A stretch of DNA of 64,000 nucleotides, taken from NCBI RefSeq assembly GCF_037126465.1, contig NC_088206.1, positions 11,197,187 to 11,261,186 of the forward strand, read 5' to 3'. Of the stretch, positions 1 through 12,288 are shown one piece after another. The first letter of the stretch is position 1, and each line of letters begins with the position of its first letter. A program made the translations under genes and the position numbers. This DNA is from Ornithodoros turicata. Its lineage: Eukaryota; Arthropoda; Arachnida; Ixodida; Argasidae. The notes under the pieces are model-generated. The model was not told where the DNA came from and did not search any database. It saw only the letters and a program-made list of their open reading frames with translations.

Positions 1-1014
1 GAGAGATTTTATACGATGTCGGTCGCTTTGCGTTATGTGAGAACTGATGTAGTGAGATTAACGGAAACCGTTCAGGCCGATAACGTTAACTGCAGTGGCG
101 ACGTTACTGCATCGAATACCTTAAACATTTTTAATTAATTACCACCCAGTGTGCCAATAGACATGAGCGGTATCTCCGTTATCACGATCGGTATTTGCCG
201 GGGCTTCTGTCACTGTGAACCATAGGTCGGCGCGATCATGATCGTGGCAGCCTTGCCAGTGCTTCGTGATCGCACTCATGATGGCGATCGTCAGGCTTTG
301 ATAAGGCATTGAGATCATGATTGCAGAAGTGGTTAAGTCTGTGAAGAACCTACGCTCTTTTGATGTCCTGCAAAAATCTAGCGATATGTGTGCCCCGTAA
401 TCCAGTCGCAATCGGGACATTTTCCCAGGGGAGTCGGAAGCCCCTCGCGACAGGGGGTGAGCTGAAGTTCGAAGAATTGGTACATCAAGAACGCTCCGCC
501 TACAAAAGTTAATAAAAAGAAGAAAAAAAATCAAATAAAACGTAGTGAAGTGTCACGTACTACACGCAGTGCAGAAATAAATATTTAAAGGGACCATGAA
601 AGGATCTTTGACAAGCCCACGATCATTTTTAATTAGTTCCCCTGTACTAAAGCATTCACTCTGTGAAATATGAAGTTGAAAATCGTACAAATAGCGAAAA
701 TATTGTATATTTACCACAGGCGTGAACTGCAGCTGCTACGGCACGCCTCCGAGGCGAACTGGCCGTGACATCATACACAGAACATGTTGCCGATTCGCGG
801 ACGGGCTTTTGCGAGCAAAGTGCAAAATTTTCAAATAAGCTTGCATACTTTGTTATGAAATATGTTTTAATTTGACTTGGAGACACGAATGTAACTAACC
901 GTTGACACAGAATCCTACGAGAAATGTAATATAGCCGTTGACTGCCAGCATGGTTACCGGAGCACGTTTTCCTCTTTGAACTTCTTCTTCGTCAGAACAT
1001 ACCTTCGTCAGTGA
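1..1014. other. Gene-free stretch
   Basis: I see no conserved coding segment, RNA gene or clear repeat boundary here. The open frames are short and have no recognisable motif. Confidence 0.5.
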
Positions 1015-1364
1015 CCGTGTATTCACACGAGCGACATCCTCATGGAGTATTCTAGTGGAAGAAAAAGCGAAAACACTGCTCACAGAGCCGAAGTTCCGGC
1101 CCCTGTTATGTCGGGCATTCACACGGTGCGGAATATTGGGAGTGGCGTACTGCGCGTTTAGCAGACGACACTTAGCAGACGACATTGTCAGCGTCCTGCC
1201 GTCTGCAACGCAATATCTTGTGGCTGTGCAGCAGGATATTCCCCACGGTTACCAGTGTACCTGAAGACACGACGTTGAGCGCTCGCGCTCACGTGACAGC
1301 AGAAAGCTATGACGCTTTTCGCATCTTCCGCTTCTGGAGGAAAGTCGCTCGTGTGAATTCACGG
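1015..1364. mobile_element. Terminal-inverted-repeat MITE, copy 1
   Basis: The stretch starts with CCGTGTATTCACACGAGCGA and ends with the inverse of nearly the same sequence (GTCGCTCGTGTGAATTCACGG region), giving about 350 bp with no coding capacity. A second copy with the same ends lies at 62468-62800. The flanks show TGA on both sides, which could be a 3-bp target duplication, but the second copy does not confirm it, so the superfamily is open. Confidence 0.7.
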
Positions 1365-2148
1365 TGATGGTACAAGCTTTCGTGCCCGATGAAGTGCAGC
1401 CTCGTGCACGAAAGCTCGTACCGCAATAAATCTACGACCGTCTTCAGTGCTTTTGTTTTTGTGTTCAACTACGGTTTTGAACGCCCTTCTATACATCTTT
1501 GTGCGTCTATTCGCTGTGCTTAGTAGTATCGTTTGTTGTGACGTGCTTTGTACTATTTCCACTCTTGTTTGCACTGTTATGTTTCCTTAACCCCCCCCCC
1601 CCCCCTACTATAATGCCTTCTTGCGAATGTATAGGTGGTACTCTCAATAAATAAAAGGGGGAAGGAAGAGGCCCCCATAGCCCACGCTCGAGGGTGGCGG
1701 TGGTCCCTTTGGCCCCCACCTTCCGACGCCCCTGCGTCTTCCCGTAGCTTTTTGCGATTGACCGGCCTGCTCGATATCTTACAGTGTTTATAACTTCCCA
1801 CTGCATCTCCTTCTCTCCTTTTAAAGCGATAGCTAATTTATAGCGCCAGCCACCATGTAAGTCCGTCCGTAACTGCTTTATAGGACAACGATGACCCTGT
1901 AAAGCAACTGCACTCAAACGCGCTCGGCATAATGCCCAAAACAGATGCAGCCAATTTGCTGTCCACGCACCCTTTCATCATAACCTTGTTGGCTTTTTGT
2001 ATATTTTACTGTCGTTTTGTATATTTTACTTTCTTTGTTCACATGTATAACCTTATGTGGTGCACCAATTAGTAGACCCTAGTGGTTGTTTTTGGGTACT
2101 ATAACAAAAATAAAGTTATTATTATTATTATTATCATTATTATCATTA
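1365..2148. other. Gene-free stretch with simple repeats
   Basis: It holds a 15-C run at 1591-1605, a GC-rich segment around 1655-1740 that resembles 18250-18330 (a shared dispersed repeat), and an ATT-rich microsatellite at about 2118-2148. No gene is visible. Confidence 0.5.
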
Positions 2149-2614
2149 GGGAGTGACTTTTTCGGGTCAAACCCGATTCCGCCCGGTTATTCCCTCCCCG
2201 AATTGACTTCCGACCAATTCGTGCTAAACACGATTGCTCCCCGAATTCCAGTTATACTATGAAATCCTCAAGTGACGCTTCCGCTGAAGACGAACAAAGG
2301 TCGCCACGCAAATAAGCACATGTAAGAATGGGTCACTTACGTTCCCACAAATACGCCCATGTGTGTCAGCACTGTCTATGCCTTTGGGGATTACTGCTCA
2401 TAGGTTACCCACACAAAAAAGAAAAAGAAAAAAGAGAGAGAGATTAGGAAATGACCTAATAGAGAAGACGAGAAACAAAAACACTCGATAACACCCGAAT
2501 GCACATTTATCGCCCGATTTCTCCCCGACTTACATATTTAAGCATAGCGCCCGATTTTCACCCCCTTCCCCCCGAATCTGAGAAAGGCATTTAACCCAAA
2601 AAACAGGTCACTCC
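2149..2614. mobile_element. Non-autonomous element with GGAGTGAC ends and CCCGATT words
   Basis: The left end GGGAGTGAC is answered by GTCACTCC at the right end. Both subterminal zones are rich in CCCGA/CCCGATT words, like the larger elements at 28247 and 41426. The centre (about 2250-2490) is unlike the ends and contains an exon-like segment on the minus strand (2341-2393) with good splice sites. Target duplication is not clear. Confidence 0.5.
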
Positions 2615-3418
2615 GTAATTATCACCCCTTTGATAGTAGACCCGAAGGCATTGGGGTCGCGGAGAACTACCCCACACCATCATCATCATTTAGTCGTTCT
2701 TCCCACATTATAAAGTCTACTGAGAGCACGAGTGTTCCTCTACTGTTAGACGGAACGATAAAGAAAAAGCGACAGAAGGAGATTCTCCAGAGGCTCTCGC
2801 CAGGCACAAACGGATGTCTCCGATGCGGTACGTCGAAGACGTTCGATATCAGACCGTCCCGATTAAAAGGACCCTCAGACAGCAGTGCACGCCATACTGA
2901 GTGGGAATACCCGGATGGTTACGTCTCTACGTTGCTGGAAAATACAGTATAGGAGAGAGTTAAAAAAGGGAGGCCCTCAATCAGCTAAGTGGGTTTACCG
3001 TTAGGGAGCCTCCCCCCTACGGTTTGGTCCTTCTGCAAAGTCTTGCGCGTAAAAGGTGTGCGGGAAGGGACCCTCCTCCTTGTACGCCCCCCCCCCCTTT
3101 TCTGTGCGAGAAGTCATAAAAAATGGATAGAGAGAGGGCACGGTGTAGGTAGAGATATAGGTGTAAGAGAAGGCCAAGTAAAGCCAACGGAGGAAGGACC
3201 ACTTTCACGAAGCTCGTGGTTCGAAACATGGTATTCTAAAGAGAACGCTGTGCCGCTGAATTATTTTCAAATGTCGCCTTAAGTTTTTGGAGTGTTTGCT
3301 TTTGCACCGGCAACGTCTTCACGTTAAAATTTTCTGTCTCATCAATTTTTTTTGAAAACGGAATGTAACAAAGCATGTACCGGCAGCGTTGATAGTTGAC
3401 TGTCACAAACTGAAGCAC
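2615..3418. other. Gene-free stretch
   Basis: Nothing recognisable. There are short C-rich and purine-rich tracts, and frames around 2989-3282 have no motif. Confidence 0.4.
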
Positions 3419-3715
3419 CTCCTCCCGTGGCATATAGTGGTTAGGATGTTTGCTTTCCACGCCGAGACTGCGGGGGGGGGGGGGGGGGACACGGGTTCGA
3501 ATCCCCGCAGCGGCTGTGCTGCCTGGGGTTTTCCCTGGGTTTTTCGGCAGACTTTCCAGACAGATGTCGGCACAGTTCCCCCTGAAGTCGGCCCAGGACG
3601 CATACTAAACCCCTTGTCACCTACTTCTTCCTGCTGTCCTCTCTCCATCTGTCCACATCTGTACGCCGCTCATAGCCACAGTTGCTTCGCGGCGCTAACA
3701 CGGTATTTAAAAAAA
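3419..3715 (+). repeat. tRNA-derived SINE, family A (Ruka-like), full copy
   Basis: The head carries an A-box-like TAGTGGTTAGGAT and a B-box-like GGGTTCGAATCCC. The body contains the recurring stretch from the pyrimidine-rich TTTTCCCTGGGTTTTTC through GACTTTCCAGAC and AAGTCGGCCCAGGACGC to TTGCTTCGCGGCGCTAACAC, then an A-rich tail. A 17-18-nt G run interrupts the head near 3473. Family members lie at 6763, 16162, 48824, 49402 and 55478. Ixodid ticks are known to carry a tRNA-derived SINE of this design (Ruka); the family name is from memory. Confidence 0.85.
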
Positions 3716-6700
3716 CTGAGACAAAGAACGGAAAGGGTAAAAGAACGTGTACCAAACTTCACCGTGCGACCGATCCCGCACTTGATAATTATATTCTTCG
3801 TCGTTTACTTATTGGACCAGATTACGTCATGAAGCCGATCATGTTTACTTTACTTTCGTTTAAATCTACTCCCAATTATTGTTAGTATTATTTATGTTTA
3901 CTTTCGTAGCAGGCATCTTTCTCTTTTGCTCAGAAAGGTATGCGTATATAATGCAGCAGATGGCACATGAAAGAAATATGAAAGTATGCGTAACCAAGGG
4001 CGGTCAAGTGTAATTATGCGGATCAAACTTTCGAGTATACCTAACTTCCTTGTCCACTGCCGGCAGTATGCACATCTTTCAGGAGCTGAGCGCTTATTGA
4101 TAAGGGTACGTGGGATTCGGATGTGAAAACGATAGTACTGCCATGGTAAAATGTTAAATTGTGTCGGCTATTGTGGATTGTGTCGGCATTGGGGTAGTGG
4201 GCCACAATCCAGGTGGCGAATTTCCCCATTCATCATCATCTGTGTATTTGTTGTTGTTGTGGATCAAATTGTGTCTATGGAAATTATGTGCATAATTATT
4301 TGTGCAAAATACTTAAAAATACACTTTGCATTATAATACATTACATACATAATACATTATATCACCAATACTAATACATTATATCAGGGTTATGCTCGTG
4401 TGTATTGAACTATCTCACTCTTGCTGGCCGGCTGCCTTCCACCAGCAGGAAACATGAATGCGATGTGACAAGACCCCTTTCGCTCGAGACTCTAGATGCA
4501 ATGCATATTTTGCGCTTCTATCCCAGAAAACAAGCGGCACCGATGTTTTAGAAAGCAGCAAGGTCACAATCTTGTCTCCGCTAAGCGCCGACACACATAG
4601 AATATGTACGTGAAGATCAACAAGGTTAGTAATGGTAAAAAAGGTCGTGCGGAGACACTAAGAAAATCTATCAGTTTCGCGCAAAGCCGGGATTCCCAGT
4701 GTGTCACAGAATGTCACGTATGCTGCACCGCAGTGCACCAGAGCTATGCGGCAAAGCCCAACCCGTAATGAGGCTACTTTCGAGGCTAATTTAGAACGCT
4801 CCAAGTTCTTATGTTCTTCGCCGTAACACGCATGAAGTGAAGGCACCGAAGGCGTCGTTCCACAAAACACTACCGCCAGCGCGTGCTTAGCGAACACACT
4901 ACGATCCCCCAGAAACATCTGTGTGCTCCGGGTGACTCAATTGCGGAAGTCTGACCACAAACAGCAGCCGTTTCTCGCTAGCGCAAGCATAAATCATAAC
5001 ATCGGGTAACACAGCTAACGTGAGATCCATACTTTTTACATAAGAAGATTATGTAGGAAAAATATGAATAACAGGTTCGTGGAGCATTACGTTTCTTGCA
5101 AACTCGCTATCGCATGAGTGTCGCGATGCCTAAGGAACCGCCAAATCCTCACTATCACATTGCAACGCGATTCCTTACAAGAAAATAGTAGTATCCGCAT
5201 ACGAGCAACGCTAACCCTAACGCCCTCTGCAAACGCAGAGGCATCCGCTGTCCAGAGGAGTATTTCGACGCAGACTAGTATTTCGCAGACGATTCTATCC
5301 ACCGAATGACCTTATACACATCACACTGCGCAACACCGGTTTCGAGTTTCACATTAAGCTCTTCTTTACCGCTGCGATGAAACGGGGGACGGATTTCGCA
5401 TACCGCTCACTTGGACGCATGCGCGCTCTAGGCATGGCGTGGAGCAAAATAAATCGGCGTTCCAAAGCACAGGGTGGTTTTTTTGAGGCACAGATACTCA
5501 CTCGTTCGCAACCGCTTCGGAGCCGTTCGTGTCTGCAGTAACCAAAACGGATATAAATAAAGCACTGATGGCCAAGCAGCAGACGTAAGCCGGCGTAGAT
5601 CTGAAGCTCCCCATCGGCGTATCACATGGGAGCTCCCGAGATGTGCTTCGGAATCCGTTTTCTCATGAGCGCTTTCGAGCATCCACACACATAACGCAGA
5701 CACAACCTTGGATCCAGCACGAAGCAAGCACCCCACAAAGCACAGCGTTGTGCGTTTACTAAAAACGTGTCTATACTGTGCAATCAAAAAAGAAAAAATT
5801 CTGCCTCGACGAAGCCGCCGGTGCACTAGCCGGGAGAAACCGATGGGACAGAAAAAAAATGAAAACGACGGCGCTTTTCGCGCCCTCTATGCGGTGTTCT
5901 GATTGGCGAAGTGGCATCACGTGGGAGAGCGCGTGAGCTCGGGTTTTGAATGGTGGGGTCTGCGTCACGTGTCGATGGACCTGGGGCGCTTCGCGCGTGC
6001 GATGCGAGTGCCGCTAGCGGTTCGCAGATGGCGTCACGCGAGGTTTTCTGGAGTTTGGAAATGACTCGAGGGAAAGGAGGCGACGAATTGATTTATGTGG
6101 AGTGAAATGCTGGAGCTTTTTTTGAAGGCACGTGGGTTTAGTGCATGTCTCTTCCGTTCGCGGAGATTTTCGGTAAAGAATACAGAAGAGAGGAATTTAG
6201 ACAGTTCTTGAAAAGGGAGTGCGGTCAGACGACAAGCAGAATGGAAGACGCGGGCGCCGGTGTCGACTTTGTGACCTGGAAAGGTTCTCAAGTCGTCTCG
6301 GAAAAATCGTTAGTGATTACGGGATACTTAAGCGCAAAGAAAAAAAAAAACTAACTTCCAACGAGGAACGGAAAATATCTACAGGGGTTTCTCTGGGTCA
6401 TAACTTAAGAGCGTCATGTTGTTTTATGTTTGAGCGCTCAACGTGAACTGTGCTGTTATGTACGTGCGCGAACACCTGGCAGCTATCCTCAATCATAGGA
6501 AAATGATAACGTTCTAACAACAAAGTAAGTATCGGAAATTGCAATACACTTTTTCCTACTAAGGTCCTGCGTCGTATCGACGAAGTGAGCCACTTGCCTG
6601 GTGAAGTGAGCCTGGTTTTTGGAGAACCACCATGCCAAAAGAGGAACCTCCGCTCTCGGGAACGGTTTCTCGCTACGATCATTTGACAGAAGTAATAGTA

Positions 6701-6762
6701 TGGTACACACATATAAGGGAAAACGTCATTATCTCTTGTACCACTCGTATTAAAAATCTATA
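3716..6762. other. Gene-free stretch
   Basis: No conserved exon was recognised. There is a short TACATTATA-type tandem near 4338-4385. The CpG-rich part at 5880-6150 is listed separately. Confidence 0.4.
5895..6010 (+). promoter_or_regulatory. Possible CpG-rich promoter with two E-boxes
   Basis: An inverted CCAAT box (GATTGG, 5901-5906) is followed by two CACGTG E-boxes (5918-5923 and 5966-5971) in GC-rich, CpG-rich DNA. About 180 bp downstream an ATG at 6145 opens a 69-codon frame, and a GTAAAG donor-like site sits 31 nt into it. This looks like a promoter and first exon, but no downstream exon was found, so it is a weak call. Confidence 0.3.
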
Positions 6763-7056
6763 GACCAGCTCCCGTGGCCATATAGCGGTTAGGATTATCA
6801 CTTTCCACGCCGAGACTGGGCGGTGACACAGGTTCTAATCCTGTCACCAACTGTGCTGTCTGAGGTTTTCCCATGGTTTTCCGAAGACTTTCCAGACGAA
6901 TGTCGGCCCAGTTCCCCCTGAAGTCGGCCCAGGACGCATACTAACCCCCCCTGTCCCCCATTCCTTCCTGCTGTACCCTCTCCATCTGTCCCCTTCTGTA
7001 CGCCGCTCGTAGCGGCAGTTGCTTCGCGGCGCTAACACACAATTTAAAAAAAAATT
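6763..7056 (+). repeat. tRNA-derived SINE, family A, full copy with target duplication
   Basis: Same head and body as the copy at 3419. It is bracketed by a 9-bp direct repeat AAATCTATA at 6754-6762 and 7057-7065, with the A-rich tail at the right end, as expected for LINE-mediated insertion. Confidence 0.9.
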
Positions 7057-7235
7057 AAATCTATAACCAAGTGACTGGCGTCGTGCTTGCTGAAAACACC
7101 TCGATAACAACCTGGTTTGGGGCAACACAGTTTTATAATTTGTGTTCTTACAGTCGGTATGCTCTTGCATTTGCAATGAGTTTATGCTCTCTACGCTGCA
7201 ACGGTACGCTACAGTCTCTAACGCTCTTACACGAT

Positions 7236-7345
7236 GAACATGAAAGAACTAATGTTCTGAGGCTGGAACAACATAGAAGGGACAGTGGCTGGTTTGTCCC
7301 TTCAGATGACGCACCCTGAAAGTCGCTGGGAAGGCTCTTACACGC
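7236..7345 (-). repeat. Tail fragment of SINE family C
   Basis: It carries the stretch AGAACTAATGTTCTGAGG followed by CTGGAACAACATAGAAGGGA, which is the reverse of the 3' end of the family C SINE at 41587-41802. Similar tails sit at 25523-25568 and about 52385-52425. The GTTTGTCCCTTCAGATGACG segment here recurs at 50348. No tRNA-like head is attached. Confidence 0.6.
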
Positions 7346-7414
7346 TTGAGTGTTCGAATCAATGCGCACCCTGTACGGTGTAGCTTCACACAGGGTGCAG
7401 AGTTGTCCATATCA

Positions 7415-7428
7415 GGGGGGGGGGGGGG
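7415..7428. repeat. G homopolymer tract (14 nt)
   Basis: A pure G run. Comparable tracts of G or C lie at 1591-1605, about 3473-3489, 58525-58538, 58630-58648 and 59004-59018. Lengths in an assembly are error-prone. Confidence 0.8.
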
Positions 7429-7809
7429 TTGGATTTGCGTAGGGGATGTGTGACACCCGTATCTGCTGACTTCTAGGGCTTTTTGTTTTCTCCTTTTTTG
7501 TCAGGTATTTGAAGAATTTGCCTTTATGGGTCGTATGGGGGATTCAGGGATGGTGCTGAACAAATCCCTGGCTTAATACACTTTGGTTTTGAAGGTGCTT
7601 ATTGTTTTCTAGACACTGTTGATCCACACAGTGGACCGTTACATGTGGCACGATTATAATACAGATTCTAAGAGAGTCACAAAATGTTGCATGTCACCTT
7701 GATTAACTACAGCGGCCGGAAGGCTGTTCCATTCACGTATTGTTATCGGGTATGGAATGAGTACTAAAATAAATCCGTATGGACAGAAAATTCTTTAAAT
7801 GCGGGTCTG

Positions 7810-8082
7810 TAGTAGTAGTAGTAATTGGGGCTTTACGTCGCGAGACAACGGAGATAATGAGCGACGCCACAGCGGTCGGTCTGTGGATTGCTTTTGCCCA
7901 CCTGAGGGTTCTTTAACGTGCGTTGAAAGCTCACCACACGGCTCCCCGTATTTAACGTCCCTCGCGGACGACGGCGTGTCTAAGCAACTTGTACCCTGCC
8001 ACCAAGTTGCTGGCGGATTCGAACCCGTGATCTCGGGATCAGAAGGCGAACACGCTACCGACTGAGCCACCGAGGCCGGTAG
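7810..8082 (-). repeat. tRNA-derived SINE, family B, full copy with 12-bp target duplication
   Basis: Read on the minus strand it begins near 8080 with a tRNA-like head (GGTGGCTCAGTCGGTAGCG, then GGGTTCGAATCC) and ends at a TAC trinucleotide tail (7810-7825). It is flanked by the 12-bp direct repeat AATGCGGGTCTG at 7798-7809 and 8083-8094. The body includes the AAAGAACCCTCAGGTGGGCA stretch familiar from tick SINEs. The head no longer folds as a functional tRNA gene. Confidence 0.9.
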
Positions 8083-8288
8083 AATGCGGGTCTGGAGCTT
8101 GATCCGTAGCACACCTAATTTACTTTCCTTCGCGACGTACAACGTTCTAGGGAGCTCAACGGAAGATACAGTGAAGATACATTTGTAAAGCAATATTAGG
8201 ATATTCTAGGTCATGCTTGGCTGGTGTTACATACGATACGTATGCCTATACAGTAAGCATATCCTTATCAACTGTTTAAATGGAAACT

Positions 8289-8320
8289 CCCCCACCCCCA
8301 CCCCACCCCACCCCCACCCC
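8289..8320. repeat. CCCCA/CCCCCA tandem
   Basis: An irregular run of CCCCA and CCCCCA units. Its complement has repeated G4-5 blocks and could fold as a G-quadruplex. Confidence 0.8.
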
Positions 8321-8950
8321 AAAATACAAGTCTTTCCCGCAACGGCAGTTAGAAGACTGCCAAAGCCATAAAGAGCTACCTCTTCGGCGATACCCGTTTG
8401 ACTCCGTACTCACAATCGCGTAGTTGAGCGACTACTAAATTGAAACGACACCGGTAAATGGAACTCCAATTCGGCACAAAATAAAAATGAAAACCGAAAT
8501 CGTATAGTCGCTGTGCAAAAAGAAAATGTAGGAAGTAAGAAAAGAAAAAGAACGACGACGTAACCTGGTCGTATATACGCATCCATCAAGAACACCTGGC
8601 CTCGGAATCCCAGCAGCGCTCTCTCAACCAAACAAGGCCCAACGACAGTTTATTTGCGCTTGTATATACTCTGCTGGCTTTATTTCACATTTTGTGGCCA
8701 GCAAATATACCGCGCAGCATTCAATAAACAGAGAGCGACTTTCAGTCTATGCTTCTATGTACTTTGCTTCGAAGGGAGCTGAATTACGGGCGCGCAGCAC
8801 AAAATTTGCAGCCTCTATATACGATCATCCGAGAAAAGAAAGAAAAAAGGAAAAAAAAAAACACCGGCGAAAAATTCCGGCCACCCGTCTTTTCGTGCTT
8901 TCAGTTACGTTAGAAGGATCTGTCCGTGACTTCTTTTGAGAGATGCAATG

Positions 8951-9160
8951 TACCGTAATTGTCTGTGTATAACACGCACCCGTTAATTGCAACGCAATTT
9001 TGGCCCGTCATCACCCTGCGTGTTATACAAGGTCACTGGAGGTCCTATGCGGAATTGTATCGATGTTATTGTTAGCACGCACTCACAAATAACACGCACG
9101 GCCTATTTTTCGAATTTTTTTCGTGTATAACACGCGTGTTATACACCGAAAATTACGGTA
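8951..9160. mobile_element. TA-flanked MITE with TACCGTAATT ends
   Basis: It opens TACCGTAATTGTCTGTGTAT and closes with the inverse of TACCGTAATTTTCGGTGTAT, giving a 210-bp element with long inverted ends and TAACACGCA words inside. The terminal TA is consistent with TA target-site duplication. The larger element at 34371 has related ends. Confidence 0.8.
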
Positions 9161-9574
9161 GAAAGCAAAGCATTAGCACATCACCATCATCACCGGGACT
9201 GGTATGAAAGTTGTCTTGGCCCAACGGTGAGGCAACTTTGAAGGTTGGGAATTCTATACCGTTAGAGACAAGAGTTGTGTTCAATGCTAACCTATTTACA
9301 TTACTTTCTACTTTTGAAGTGACTTTAGTTATTATATCGAAGACTGCAGCAGAAGCAACACGTCGAGAGCTGCCGATACTTCCCATATATTCCAAGCAGA
9401 GCAATGCCGTTGCCCAATTTTGACAGGATATCGGCAATACTGGACCAATATTGAACCAGTATTGGGTCAGGATGTTGTGCTGGAAGGGATGAAATGAGGC
9501 CGCGACACTGGCTGTACTGGCGGTGCAGTGGTATGTGGTGAGAAAGTATCACTTTCTACCTGTCGATATATTTC

Positions 9575-9887
9575 GTACAGCCGCAGACAGGCTCAACTGT
9601 AGCGCGCGAGCGCATGACCTTCTCGGGCGCCAGCGCCGCGGAGCACGCATGCAGCACAGCCGCTGGTTAGCGTGATTGCGAAGCAGTTGCTGACTGCAAG
9701 CGAGATAACCGGCCAGTCGAGCATGCCTTGCATGCGGCGTATATCTCATCCTATTGCCGGGTCTGTGTCTCTGGCGCAGTCTCAAGCCCAGATGCTTCCG
9801 CTCCGCGGCGCTGGCGTCTGCGCAGGCCTCCCGCGCGCACGTTACGGTTAAGTCTGACGGCGACTGTACGACTGACTACCATATTCA
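9575..9887. mobile_element. Inverted-repeat element with GC-rich arms
   Basis: The left arm (CGTACAGCCGCAGACAGG through GCGCCAGCGCCGCGGAGC) is mirrored on the right (CTCCGCGGCGCTGGCG through GACGGCGACTGTACG). Arms are about 80 bp and imperfect. No transposase is present. Confidence 0.6.
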
Positions 9888-11534
9888 CGAGAGCAGCTTA
9901 TCGTAATCTGACTATATACAGATATTTTTCTTTTTCTTCTTTTTTTTTACAGGATAAGCAAACACTTTGGGGCTCAAAAGAGATAAAGAGCCGCACTGCT
10001 CATTGCGCGAAACACTGTATGGGTTCCGCGCATGCGCAGTGAGGACGCTTTATTGTCGCCATGTGTATCCCGTTCTAATACTCTCTATCAGTCACGTAGC
10101 CCTATAGGGGTGTTCAGTCCCCCTAACTCGTACCTTCGCTTGTGCATTTGGGGAAAAGAAAAGCAACTCGAATTCCCCCATAGAACCCTTCCCAAAGTAT
10201 TTTTCTCCTTACGCTCTCTGTCATGGTAGCACTGGTAGCAGCGATACGTATCCAGCCCAAGGGTGAGCGCATAAGAGCTTCACCCCTCCTGCCCCCCCCC
10301 CCCTTATAGAAATATGGCTTCTCTCACGTCCAATCAGCCATTTTGACTTTCCTGACGTTGTGCCCCTCTCTCCTTTTCTCTCTTTCTTTCTTTTTCTTTC
10401 TTTTCCTTGCCTGCAATCCCATACGGGGAACCACGACCATCAACCAATTCGTCACATAATTATTATCATATTTCCTACGGTGCAACGATAACGAAATGCA
10501 CTCTTAACTAGGCGAAATTTTGCCACCAACGACGCCCTATCTTCCCTTTCACGTCACTTTCTATCTTCCTGGCCCCATTGAAGCGCGCATAACAACCGGG
10601 AAATCTCTCCCCCAACACGACAGGAAGGCAAAAGGGAGACCAATAAATCCGCGCGTTGGTCATTTCATAAGCGCTTTAGACACAGGGTCTGCAGCCAGCG
10701 ACAAAAGGTGAATAATAGATGCCTGTGGTTGTTTGGGCAAACGCATAGCCATGCACGGCTGGATGCGGACGCCCAGCATCGATTGGTGGCTCGTAAAAAG
10801 GCTCCAGTCGATGGCCTCGCACAGTAAAACGACCGGAGCTTGTAAAATTAGAGGCGCCATTTAAAAGAACGCTCCAATATGGTACACAGGTGCATGCATG
10901 CACGACAAGAGGAGAGAGAGAGAGAATGGGGAGAGGAGTCTGGATAGCAGGGTGCGGATATGTCTCGGAGGGATGCGTTATATGAGGTTGAGAGCCTCGA
11001 CATGGTTTGAATTATGCTGTTTCTTTTTGGAAAAGAGTGCTGCGGGAGAACAACCCACAAGTTAGCCTGTCGGTATCGAAAAAGGTTGCCTAGCGGTCCT
11101 ATCTCAGTATCATGTAAGGAAATGGAAAGACAAAAATATATCAATCAATCAATAAAAAAAAATGAATCCAATAATTCGCAATTACGTCATCGTCGATATC
11201 AGCCCCTTGGCAAGTGGTCGGGAGAGTTGTAGAGATGCTCCTCCTCTATACATGAGTCCTCATCGGCGATTGCCGAATCCGCCGATAGAATTGATTGTGC
11301 CACGGCGCGCTGTAGTATATACAAGGTGTCTTTTTTTAGGTGCCACAGATTTTTCATTAAAAATCTATTAGAGCACCAGATATGCCGTTTGGGCGTTTTC
11401 GGGTACTCAGTCCCAACTGGGTCTGGACTAACATCTCCATATTTTTCTTTCATTTCCAATTCCAATTCCGTTTGGGCGTCTAACATACCTGGCCTGGCGG
11501 ACATCTTCCCTAGCCGGGTCGCATCAGTGTTCGA
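9888..11534. other. Gene-free stretch
   Basis: No conserved gene was recognised. A 101-codon frame on the minus strand (11199-11504) starts with ATG and runs without a known motif. Its sequence uses the 12-mer ACGCCCAAACGG twice and runs into a T-rich segment, so it may be part of a repeat rather than a gene. Confidence 0.35.
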
Positions 11535-11696
11535 TGACTAATTAACTAAAATCCGATAATTAACTTACTAATTAACGAGTTTTAGGGAAAGAACTGAGAT
11601 GGCAGGATTATAAAGACCGTCGTAGTCGAAAGCTATTCCAGCTGTCAGCGATTCCGAAATGTTTCTGCGCTTCAAGATACGAGCAGTTTTTGTTTA

Positions 11697-11918
11697 CTAT
11701 GCAAATGAGCCGAAACCGAGAAAGCGCGCCTCAGGAGCGCATCATCTACGCCGACGGATAGGCTTATCTGGGCCGGAAAGCGGATTATCTGGCCAGCAGA
11801 TCGGCACCTCCTCCAATCATCTCCATAGCTCCAAATCACCTGGCCCTGTGACGTGGAATAAGCTCCGTGCTCCCCGCGTTTCCAGTCGTCGCTGTTTCGG
11901 TTTCGGCTCATTTGCATA
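11697..11918. repeat. Inverted repeat with octamer ATGCAAAT at both ends
   Basis: ATGCAAATGAGCCGAAACCG at 11699-11718 reappears inverted at about 11897-11917. Arms are about 28 bp and the loop about 165 bp. Each arm carries a POU octamer. It may be a small MITE or the core of a larger element. Confidence 0.6.
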
Positions 11919-12288
11919 TCAAAATGCGGGAATGGAGATTTTAAGTTTTTAACGCACGTGCATGTTTCAGGATTTGTTTGACGTGGAATGGCTTTCAACG
12001 AGGAGGACAGTCTCTGATCCTGCTTCCTCGCTTTTGCCTGAAACACCCTAATTAAAGAGTCCATTGACGAATTTTGCGTAATTAGTCATCTTGCGGTTGC
12101 ATACTTACTTCCAGGGGATGTCCGCATGGCCGTAGAACCCAATTGTAGCGTATACTATATATCTTAGCTGAAGCAGTTATTTGCGCGGTAAGTTTGGACA
12201 AGTGTGTCGCAAAGAGCACACACCGATTTGTTGGAAGTAGTTGTGATTACAGCGTGACACACATCTATTTTCAGAAAGCATCCAATGT

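Noticed and set aside
3389..3832. 147-codon frame with poly-Gly
   Set aside because: It lies across a SINE and its G tract; the glycine run is the homopolymer.
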